Positions 1-5,165 of a stretch of DNA of 11,575 bases are shown piece by piece (within the stretch, counting starts at the first letter, position 1; every line of letters starts with the position of its first letter). Below the pieces are notes generated by a model that made no database searches, had not been told where the DNA came from, and saw only the letters and a list, made by a program, of their open reading frames with translations. The DNA is from JANYHY01 sp043784605. Lineage in GTDB: Bacteria; Myxococcota_A; Polyangia; Polyangiales; Polyangiaceae. The stretch spans positions 1-11,575 of the forward strand of contig JAYVYD010000062.1 of the NCBI GenBank assembly GCA_043784605.1. The letters are read 5' to 3'. A program made the translations under genes and the position numbers.

Positions 1-100
1 CGACGCGCCCTAGTGTCTGCGAGCCGCCGGCGTTGTCTAGAAACGTGAACCCAGACCCGAGCGACGGAAACTGCGCGCGAACGAACTCGAGGTCGAGCAT
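1..100 (-). CDS. Class V aminotransferase / cysteine desulfurase-like, N-terminus only (cut by window edge)
   Basis: The minus strand opens with an ATG whose complement is at 98-100 and stays open to position 1. The 33 visible codons give a start MLDLEFVRAQFPSL followed by TFLDNAGGSQ. A short helix followed by a (F/Y)LDNAGG(S/T)Q strand is the usual beginning of PLP-dependent class V aminotransferases of the cysteine-desulfurase-like (SufS/VC1184-like) group. A GGAAG ribosome-binding sequence lies 5 nt before the ATG. The gene follows the SDR gene on the same strand after a 57-nt gap, so the two are probably co-transcribed. The PLP lysine and the rest lie outside the window, so desulfurase versus another lyase or transaminase activity cannot be decided. 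Confidence 0.75.
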   Translation of the reverse strand, partial: MLDLEFVRAQFPSLGSGFTFLDNAGGSQTLGRV

Positions 101-157
101 GGTGACTTCCGATGGTGTGGCGCAAACGCGCGCGACACAAGCCGCCTCGACGATTTC

Positions 158-904
158 CTAGCGCGCCCTCACGGTGCTGAGCCCGCCGTCGATTCCGAAG
201 ACCTGTCCGGTGATCCAGCTCTGGGCGGGGTCGAGCAGCCAGTCGATCATGCTCGCGACCTCCTCGGGTTCGCCGATGCGTCCGAGCGCGTGCATCGCCT
301 CACTGGCTTTGCGAGACGCGTCGTTGTTGACCAAGCGCGCGGCAAGAGGTGTGCGTACGAGGCCCGGCGCGACGACATTGACCCGCACTCCACGCGCGGC
401 GTAGGTCGCGGCTGCAGACAGGCCAAGACCGATGACGCCCGCCTTGGCTGCCGCGATGGCGTCGTGATTGGGGAGGCCTACGCGTGCCGCGGCAGATGAC
501 ATCAAGATGATCGACCCGCCTGTTCGACCCAATACAGGCCCCGCCGCACGAACCACGGCGAACGCCGTCGTCAGGTTCGTGGCGATCACGTCGCTGTAGT
601 CTTGCATCGAGGTGGAGTGCGCGGGTTTGAGCACGATAGACCCCGCGAGGTTCACGACACCGTCGAGTCGTGCGTGCCTCATAGCCGCATCGGCCACCAC
701 GACAGACATTGCATCAAAGTCTCTAGCGTCGACCGGAGCGACCTCACCGCCGACCTCATTCGACAGGGCGTTCAGCCGAGCCTCGTCGCGGCCCGCAAGG
801 ATGAGGGCAGCGCCGCGAGCGTTCAGTCTACGGCAGAGCGCCGTTCCGATCCCGCCCGCGGCACCGACTATCAAGTAGACGGGTGTACCGGTATTCGAAC
901 CCAT
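158..904 (-). CDS. SDR-family oxidoreductase, atypical (catalytic Tyr replaced by Ile)
   Basis: This is a 248-aa short-chain dehydrogenase/reductase of normal length with a Rossmann fold. Visible motifs, numbered from the chosen ATG, are the nucleotide-binding GAAGGIG (14-20), NLAG (86-89), the active-site Asn near 110, a Ser pair in MSSAAA (136-137), and VNVVAPGLVRTP in the second half. The canonical S-x12-Y-x3-K triad is altered: 13 residues after Ser137 the sequence reads IAAAK, so Ile150 replaces Tyr while Lys154 remains. The ATG at 904 is chosen because GAGGAG lies 10 nt upstream; a TTG one codon earlier is also possible. The gene sits 33 nt downstream of the fasciclin gene and is probably in the same operon. 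The substrate is unknown, and a classical hydride-transfer mechanism is doubtful without the tyrosine. Confidence 0.9.
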   Translation of the reverse strand: MGSNTGTPVYLIVGAAGGIGTALCRRLNARGAALILAGRDEARLNALSNEVGGEVAPVDARDFDAMSVVVADAAMRHARLDGVVNLAGSIVLKPAHSTSMQDYSDVIATNLTTAFAVVRAAGPVLGRTGGSIILMSSAAARVGLPNHDAIAAAKAGVIGLGLSAAATYAARGVRVNVVAPGLVRTPLAARLVNNDASRKASEAMHALGRIGEPEEVASMIDWLLDPAQSWITGQVFGIDGGLSTVRAR

Positions 905-937
905 CAATACAGATCTCCTCGCTGGACCGAGTGGTCC

Positions 938-1483
938 TCAGTTCGGGGGCATGATGACGGTGTCGATGACGTGAATCACGCCGTTCGAGCACTCGATGTC
1001 TGCCTTGACGACTTTGGCCTTGTCGATCATGACCGAATCGCCAACTACGGCGATTTTCGCAGACGCGCCCTCCAAAGTCTTCGCGCTCGTGAGCTTCATC
1101 GCGTCGGCGGCCATCACCTTCCCGGACACGACGTGGTAAGTGAGAATCGCAGTCAGCTTCGCCTTGTTTTCGGGCTTGAGCAGCGAATCCACAGTGCCCG
1201 GCGGCAGCTTCTTGAAGGCGTCGTCGGTCGGCGCGAATACGGTGAAGGGTCCGGCGCCCTTGAGCGTGTCGACCAGCCCAGCGGCCTTGAGCGCGGCGGT
1301 AAGCGTGTTGAACTGACCTGCGGCGACTGCGGTGTCGACAATGTCGCTCTTGGCTGCCGAGGGGGCATCTGAAGTCGTTGCCGTATCACCGCTTGCAGGC
1401 GAGGCCGCCGGCGGCGTCTCGCCACCACAACCAAGCGCTGACGCCGTTATTACAACCGTAAAAGCGAGGATCTCGAGCTTCAT
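938..1483 (-). CDS. Fasciclin (FAS1) domain lipoprotein
   Basis: This 181-aa protein has a lipoprotein signal peptide: a charged start, a hydrophobic stretch, and the lipobox ALGC with Cys19. A low-complexity Ala/Ser/Thr/Pro linker (about 20-45) follows, then one FAS1 domain to the end. FAS1 hallmarks are GQFNTLTAALKAAGL, the H1-box-like GPFTVFAPTDDAFKKLP, the YH motif in ILTYHVVSGKV, and the closing ECSNGVIHVIDTVIMPP. FAS1 domains are usually secreted or surface-attached adhesion or matrix modules, so this is most likely an envelope-anchored protein. The start has GGAG about 10 nt upstream. It is the first gene of the minus-strand run ahead of the SDR and aminotransferase genes. The ligand is unknown. 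Confidence 0.93.
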   Translation of the reverse strand: MKLEILAFTVVITASALGCGGETPPAASPASGDTATTSDAPSAAKSDIVDTAVAAGQFNTLTAALKAAGLVDTLKGAGPFTVFAPTDDAFKKLPPGTVDSLLKPENKAKLTAILTYHVVSGKVMAADAMKLTSAKTLEGASAKIAVVGDSVMIDKAKVVKADIECSNGVIHVIDTVIMPPN

Positions 1484-1604
1484 GTGAAATAATCTCCAGG
1501 GTGCTACCTGCTAGTCCCAACCCGTGTGGTCGGAGCTCGCAAGTAGTGGTTAGTGCAGTGCTCCCAGTCGCGGGGCGGGGTTAGAGGCGGACGCGGCGAA
1601 AGGC

Positions 1605-1638
1605 AACCCGCACTCGCGCAAGAGACACGCTGCGGGTT
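1605..1638. repeat. Inverted repeat in the divergent upstream region
   Basis: AACCCGCA (1605-1612) and TGCGGGTT (1631-1638) form a perfect 8-bp inverted repeat around an 18-nt spacer. It lies between the divergently oriented fasciclin gene and kinase-like gene. It could be an operator half-site pair or a hairpin; there is no T-run, so an intrinsic terminator is unlikely. Beyond this and the promoter-like boxes at 1685-1713, nothing else is recognisable in the 1484-1711 spacer. Confidence 0.4.
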
Positions 1639-1684
1639 CTCGAACCCCAAGCACAACCACTTTTTGGCCCGGAAAGCGACTCCT

Positions 1685-1713
1685 TTGACACTGATTTTGC
1701 GTCTCTTTGCGAT
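1685..1713 (+). promoter_or_regulatory. Candidate sigma-70-like promoter
   Basis: A perfect TTGACA (1685-1690) is followed after 17 nt by TGCGAT (1708-1713), which matches TATAAT at only three positions. The surrounding sequence is locally T-rich compared with the GC-rich flanks, as promoters in such genomes often are. If real, transcription would begin near 1720, downstream of the ATG at 1712. Translation of the kinase-like gene would then need a later start. The assignment rests on box similarity only. Confidence 0.25.
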
Positions 1714-2725
1714 GCTTCGATTTCTTGGGGGAGTCCGACTTATTCTGCGGTCCGTGCTCTCTTTGGATACGATCCTCCGCCTGGCCCCAGACGTGCTCGA
1801 GACCACGCGCGGGTCGCGGTACCGCGCCGACGAGCAGGCCACGGACCTCGCGAGCTTTCACCCCGACGATCGCCGAGTCTTGGTCTTCCTCTACGCGCTC
1901 CTCGACGAGCTCGAAACGGTCGTGAGGCCAAGCTCTCCCGGAACCCCGCAGTCGTCGGAACCACTCGCGGCGTTCCTTGCGCGGCACGACCTCTCGGACG
2001 TCATCGCGCAGGTTCGCACGCTCGGCACGCACGACGAGCGGCTCGCTGCCACCATCCACGATGTCCGCGGCGGCGCGCTCACCACGCTCTTCGTGCAGCT
2101 CGCGCGGAGCCGCCGTGCACCGATCCGCGCGGACATCGTGCACGCCATCCACCTCGGAGCGCGCGACCACATGAAGATGATGCGCAACGTGGTTCGCGAC
2201 TTGGATGCGCCGGCGCGTGAGCGCGATCTGTCACCCATTCCCCACTCCCTCGGCGATCTCGTGAACGCCATGCGCGAGTTCACGGGGATGGTCGGTGACG
2301 AGCGCGTGGTGGTCACGGTGGACGCGCGCGCGGAGGGCACCATCGCCGAGAGTTGCGTGGAGGTCTCCGCGATCGATCGCGTCGTGTACAATCTACTCAA
2401 CAACGCGGTTCGCTACACGAACCACCCGGAGGTCAACGCGTGGGTGGTCCCGCTCGTCGGTGACCTTCGCGTCGTCGTCGCGAACCGCGTCTCCGAGGAG
2501 CAACGGGCACGGCTGCACGAAGCGCTCACCCGCGATCCATCGGCCATCTTTGGCGCTTTCACCACCTCCGGCTCCGGCCACGGACTACGGATCGTCTCGG
2601 ACCTCGTCGGTCGCGCGTACGGCATCAGCGGCGCCGAGTCGCTCACGCGGGGGGGGCACGTCGGTGCGCGGCTCCTCGACGACGCATTTCTCACCTGGTT
2701 CCACTGGCCGCTCAGTGGTGCCTGA
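1712..2725 (+). CDS. Atypical histidine kinase-like ATPase (HATPase_c)
   Basis: Numbered from ATG 1712 (337 aa), the protein has an H-box-like segment, ATIHDVRGGALTTL, with His116. An N-box, DRVVYNLLNNAVRYTN, follows near 222-237, and a G-box, TSGSGHGLRIV, near 286-295, as in the catalytic core of two-component sensor kinases. The usual DxGxG segment (G1) is not seen; the matching stretch reads VVVANRVSEEQRARL, so ATP binding may be weakened. No membrane helix or input domain is evident, suggesting a soluble kinase or a partner for a separate sensor. No response regulator is adjacent. The start is uncertain. The frame is open back to a GTG at 1553, but residues there look non-coding. ATG 1712 lacks a ribosome site, and the only good one, GGGGGAG (1727-1733), precedes just non-standard ATT/CTG codons. 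Confidence 0.75.
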   Translation: MLRFLGGVRLILRSVLSLDTILRLAPDVLETTRGSRYRADEQATDLASFHPDDRRVLVFLYALLDELETVVRPSSPGTPQSSEPLAAFLARHDLSDVIAQVRTLGTHDERLAATIHDVRGGALTTLFVQLARSRRAPIRADIVHAIHLGARDHMKMMRNVVRDLDAPARERDLSPIPHSLGDLVNAMREFTGMVGDERVVVTVDARAEGTIAESCVEVSAIDRVVYNLLNNAVRYTNHPEVNAWVVPLVGDLRVVVANRVSEEQRARLHEALTRDPSAIFGAFTTSGSGHGLRIVSDLVGRAYGISGAESLTRGGHVGARLLDDAFLTWFHWPLSGA

Positions 2726-2800
2726 GGATCGAATCACAGGAAGTCGGTAAGAACGAGAGATTATGGGCAGTCGATTCGGCCCTGAAGTCTTCCCGTGTTC

Positions 2801-2817
2801 CCGTGAAAATCTCACGG
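2801..2817. repeat. Small perfect hairpin at the end of the Cys-rich frame
   Basis: CCGTGA (2801-2806), loop AAATC, TCACGG (2812-2817). The 6-bp stem overlaps the stop codon of the minus-strand Cys-rich frame and lies between two convergent frames. There is no U-run on either side, so a role as an intrinsic terminator is only possible, not shown. Confidence 0.3.
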
Positions 2818-3177
2818 CGGCATGCAGACCTGAATGCCGTTCTGCGCCTTGCGGACCGTGCACGCGTTTGCAGGCTCGCAGTCATCGTCGGTCTTGCACT
2901 TCTTGTGGCATTTGAAGTCCGTGGTCGCGGGTCCGTCGTAGCCGGGCGGGCAAACGTCGCCGTTGGTGGGGACCATCGTGCCGGCGGGAGCGCGGACCAT
3001 TTCGGTCCCTCCGCTGCTCACGATGTCCGGAGTCGTCGGCTTGCTCGAGGGCTTTTTGCGACCGGGCGAGTCGGAGTGGTAAACGCAGAAGCGTCCGGAG
3101 ATGTCCTGCCCATCGTCGTCGTTGCCCATGTAGTCGTCACACGACGCCTTCGGATCCGTGCAGTCATGTTTCCGGAT
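2812..3177 (-). pseudogene. 3' fragment of a Cys-rich secreted-type protein
   Basis: The frame is open from just after a stop (complement of 3178-3180) to the stop at 2812. It carries regularly spaced cysteines and acidic stretches: DCTDPKASCDDYMGNDDDG, RFCVYHSDS, VCPPGYDG, KCHKKCKTDDDCEPANAC and CMPP at the end. This composition is typical of exported Cys-rich proteins of myxobacteria. No signal peptide or credible start precedes the first cysteine; the ATG at 3129 falls inside the Cys-rich part. The coding-like sequence begins abruptly where the phytochrome-kinase fragment ends, so this looks like the tail of a gene joined to a foreign 5' piece. A short expressed protein from 3129 cannot be excluded. 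Confidence 0.55.
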
Positions 3178-3611
3178 TCAATCCGGGCGACGTCCAGCAG
3201 GTCCTCGATCAGGCGATTCATCCGCGTAGTGACCCGCTCGATGCTTCCGAGAATCCGGTCGGTCGGCCCGTTCTGCTTTGCCTCGAGGCCGCTTCGAAGC
3301 AGCTCCAGGCTGAGCACTATCGCATTGAGCGGATTCTTCAGGTCGTGGGACACCACCGCCATCAGGTCCTGCTTGGCCTGGTTGGCCGCCTCGGCCTCGA
3401 GTCGCGCATTCTGCTCGTTGTGGAACTGCGCTTGCAGATCGGCCGCGCGAATCGCACTGCGAAGGTCGGTCGCGCAATCAATCTCCCATTCCTGCCAGGG
3501 CGCCGCTGTCATCCGCACGGACTGCTTCCATTCCGCGAAGGAATTGCGGGGATGAAGGGTCCCGCCGTCTTCGGTGGAGGCCGCCTTTTCAGGGTTGCCA
3601 CCCCAGCTCAC
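3018..3611 (-). pseudogene. Bacteriophytochrome kinase fragment: end of PHY plus HisKA, no ATPase domain
   Basis: The GTG-initiated frame reads SWGGNPEKA, then LHPRNSFAEWKQSVR and APWQEWEIDCATDLRSAI (about residues 1-55). This is the characteristic C-terminal end of a phytochrome PHY domain leading into the signalling helix. A coiled linker (about 56-80) follows, then a HisKA dimerisation domain with H-box VVSHDLKNPLNAI (His89) and DLLDVARIESGN (138-148). A full bacteriophytochrome has PAS-GAF-PHY before this and an HATPase domain after it; both are missing. After ESGN the frame turns into Arg/Thr-rich nonsense that overlaps the Cys-rich fragment in another frame. Upstream, similarity stops near LQTVSWGG, and a TAG closes the frame near 3685. 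It is therefore truncated at both ends and cannot be a working kinase. Confidence 0.7.
3172..3186. repeat. Palindrome at the phytochrome/Cys-rich junction
   Basis: CCGGATTCAATCCGG has 7-bp arms around one central C. It lies where the phytochrome HisKA reading frame stops making sense and the Cys-rich frame begins. Arms this short are expected about once by chance in a window of this size, so the position is more notable than the repeat itself. Confidence 0.4.
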
Positions 3612-3650
3612 GGTCTGGAGAACTGTGCGTATGGGTATGGGGCCGTCGCG

Positions 3651-3665
3651 CGGTGGGTCCCACCG
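3651..3665. repeat. Palindrome upstream of the phytochrome kinase fragment
   Basis: CGGTGGGTCCCACCG has perfect 7-bp arms around one central T, just outside the end of the PHY similarity. The stretch 3612-3797 around it shows no convincing gene on either strand. Confidence 0.35.
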
Positions 3666-3797
3666 ACTATGGACGGCGACGATCTAATTGTCGCCGCGTT
3701 CGTCGAACGACAACAACTGACCGGATTGGCTTCGCCAGCATCAATTCGCACGCGCGGAGGCTAGGAGACGCCTCAGCCCTCCGCCAGACAAGCCTCG

Positions 3798-4127
3798 TCA
3801 GGCCCGCTTTCGACGCCAGGTCGCTACGTCTTCGCCGTTCTCCGCGGTGACCAAGCCGCTCGCGTCTCGCGTCTCGATCCGATCCAAACTCGTCGAGATC
3901 ACCATGCCGTCGACGCCGTCGAACACGAGGCGATCTCCTAGCCGCGGCCTGGCCAAGCGCTCCGGGACTGGCGCCTCCGCGGGAAATCGTACGCCTCCGA
4001 GGAGCTGCGCTGCCACGGATGGATGGTCCGAGAGACGCCGCGCGTCCGCTCTCCTCATCACGCGCACGCAGACCGCGTTCACCACGTGGTACTCGGTGTT
4101 CTTGGTGAAGTAGACGTCCGTCCCCAT
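3798..4127 (-). CDS. Small hypothetical protein, 109 aa
   Basis: From the ATG complement at 4125-4127 the frame encodes MGTDVYFTKNTEYHVVNAVC and ends in WRRKRA. It contains a hydrophobic/charged pattern typical of a folded small protein, with LFDG-like turn LVFDGVDGMVISTSLDRIE near residues 70-88. No transmembrane helix or signal peptide is evident. I do not recognise a named family. The composition (strong G/C third position, few rare codons) favours a real gene over a shadow frame. The frame is continuous upstream with the GGDEF fragment, so it could also be read as the tail of a longer 356-codon frame. The ribosome-binding sequence before this ATG is poor. Function unknown. Confidence 0.5.
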   Translation of the reverse strand: MGTDVYFTKNTEYHVVNAVCVRVMRRADARRLSDHPSVAAQLLGGVRFPAEAPVPERLARPRLGDRLVFDGVDGMVISTSLDRIETRDASGLVTAENGEDVATWRRKRA

Positions 4128-4868
4128 TCTACGGACCCATCGCAACCCACGCGCCAAGTGACCTTTCGCGGGCTTGGCGTGCGTCTGCTGCTGCCTCGAG
4201 GCAGCACCTGGTGCCGCATTGGGACAGCACCCGCCATTGACCTCTCGCTTCGAGCCCATGACCTTCAACGGCACGAGGCGGTTGACGAGCCCGCGAAGTT
4301 CGAACGCGCGTGAGAGGTAAGGCCGGCACTGCGCGCACCTTGCGTACGAGAACATCCGGCTTGATCGGCTTTTGAAGACGGGCAAAACCATCGTCCAGTA
4401 TTCCGTGATGGAAGACGACGTTGCCCGAGTACCCGGACATGAACAGCACCCGCATCTCCGTGAACGGCTGCTGGAAATCACGCGGTTTCGGCCTCCTCCC
4501 TTCGAGGTGTACATCGCGCGATCCGCTCGATCGACCAAGCGCTCGAGCGACTCTTCGCCCTCGAGCATCGCGACACCTAGCGAGGCACTCACGGGGATCT
4601 TCCCGCCTGTCGCGTGCTTGAGTTCGAGCGCCTCGATTACGCTCCGCGGCGATGGCGACCCCCCAACGCCCGTGCTCGTGAGCGCGACGACGAACTCTTC
4701 GCCTCCCCAGCGGGCGGCGTGATCCGAGCACCGCAGATGCGAGCGGAGCAGCCCACCGATCGCGGCGATCGCTCGATCGAGCGCCAAGTGTCCATTCAGC
4801 TGGCAATTGGCGCGGTCGACTACTGGCTCGCGCATGAGCGTACTCGACCGTACGATCCCCGTGACCAT
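3798..4868 (-). CDS. Chimeric open frame: 5'-truncated GGDEF domain running into unrelated sequence
   Basis: The frame from the ATG complement at 4866-4868 is open for 356 codons. Its first 130 residues are a diguanylate cyclase-type GGDEF domain: NGHLALDRAIAAIGGLL, the signature RWGGEEFVVAL, then ISASLGV-like PVSASLGVAML and LVDRADRAMYTSKGGGRNRV. The first part of the domain, including the metal-binding DxFKxxND segment, is missing; the protein starts almost at the GH..D part. After GGGRNRV the same frame is Ser/Arg/Cys-rich nonsense while a receiver-domain tail appears in another frame. The frame finally enters the 109-aa hypothetical gene. Cyclic-di-GMP synthesis is unlikely because the metal-binding half is absent. 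Gene prediction may call this one gene; I regard the GGDEF part (about 4458-4868) as a remnant. Confidence 0.5.
   Translation of the reverse strand: MVTGIVRSSTLMREPVVDRANCQLNGHLALDRAIAAIGGLLRSHLRCSDHAARWGGEEFVVALTSTGVGGSPSPRSVIEALELKHATGGKIPVSASLGVAMLEGEESLERLVDRADRAMYTSKGGGRNRVISSSRSRRCGCCSCPGTRATSSSITEYWTMVLPVFKSRSSRMFSYARCAQCRPYLSRAFELRGLVNRLVPLKVMGSKREVNGGCCPNAAPGAASRQQQTHAKPAKGHLARGLRWVRRMGTDVYFTKNTEYHVVNAVCVRVMRRADARRLSDHPSVAAQLLGGVRFPAEAPVPERLARPRLGDRLVFDGVDGMVISTSLDRIETRDASGLVTAENGEDVATWRRKRA
4189..4206. repeat. 18-bp perfect palindrome
   Basis: TGCTGCCTCGAGGCAGCA is a gapless perfect palindrome centred on CTCGAG. It is followed directly by a second, GCACCTGGTGC (4204-4214), with one central base. 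It lies in the 4128-4324 stretch between the receiver-domain remnant and the 109-aa gene, where no protein-coding signal is recognisable. Arms of 9 bp are expected by chance about 0.04 times in 11.6 kb. Confidence 0.5.
4325..4473 (-). pseudogene. C-terminal fragment of a response-regulator receiver domain
   Basis: In a minus-strand frame different from the GGDEF frame, about 48 residues read MRVLFMSGYSGNVVFHHGIL, then FARLQKPIKPDVLVRKVRAV. This is the C-terminal third of a CheY-like receiver domain as found at the end of hybrid histidine kinases. It has the conserved strand before the switch Ser/Thr (FMSGY), the conserved Lys in LQKP and the final helix. The phospho-accepting Asp and the acidic pocket are missing. 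It begins where the GGDEF similarity ends, so the two remnants appear to have been joined. No start or ribosome site supports independent expression. Confidence 0.6.
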
Positions 4869-4907
4869 GAGGTCAGCGAAATCCGCGTGCTAGCCTCCCG
4901 CTGTCGC

Positions 4908-5165
4908 ATGGAGATTGTTGACTTGACAAGCTGTGACCTCGAACCGATTCATGCTCCCGGTTCGATCCAGCCATTCGTTTCCCTGGTCGCTTTCAAGGAA
5001 GGGACCAGCAAGATTGGCTGGTGGAGCGAAGACCTTCCCTCTCACCCTCTCATGGGTCGCGCAGCCAGTCACGTCTCCGCGATGAGCCCGCTGTCGCTCT
5101 TCGGCGCCTCGATGGATTCCTCAGCCCACGGCTCGATCTCGACGATGGTTGCGGCGACACGTTGA
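4908..5165 (+). CDS. Short phytochrome N-terminal PAS-like protein (biliverdin-Cys motif), truncated
   Basis: From ATG 4908 the frame encodes 85 aa. It begins MEIVDLTSCDLEPIHAPGSI and continues QPFVSLVAF. The segment matches the bacteriophytochrome N-terminal signature (T/S)xCDxEPIHxPGxIQPHG, in which the cysteine is the residue that covalently binds biliverdin (Cys24 in Deinococcus BphP). The cysteine is kept (Cys9), but the HG after IQP is FV. The rest (GWWSED, HPLMGRAASH) is weakly PAS-like, and there is no GAF or PHY domain, so it cannot hold a bilin as a normal phytochrome does. Its TGA (5163-5165) overlaps the TTG start of the kinase as TTGA, which suggests translational coupling. No good ribosome site precedes 4908. 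It may be a remnant or a small expressed PAS partner of the kinase. Confidence 0.5.
   Translation: MEIVDLTSCDLEPIHAPGSIQPFVSLVAFKEGTSKIGWWSEDLPSHPLMGRAASHVSAMSPLSLFGASMDSSAHGSISTMVAATR

Noticed and set aside
602..1372. Long plus-strand open frame of 256 codons opposite the SDR and fasciclin genes
   Set aside because: It is antisense to two clearly recognised genes, spans their boundary, and its product has no domain-like pattern. High-GC DNA commonly leaves such frames open.
1553..1711. N-terminal extension of the kinase-like gene from GTG 1553
   Set aside because: The extra residues are Arg/Gly/Ser-rich without a pattern, the stretch contains the inverted repeat and promoter-like boxes, and no ribosome site precedes the GTG.
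4614..4907. Upstream extension of the phytochrome-PAS frame
   Set aside because: It lies opposite the recognised GGDEF coding sequence and has no family similarity. The phytochrome motif starts right after ATG 4908.
5021..5161. GTG 5021 as start of the Ser/Thr kinase
   Set aside because: The 47 extra residues are Arg/Ser/Leu-rich and overlap the PAS frame. The kinase domain begins soon after TTG 5162, although the earlier start is not fully excluded.
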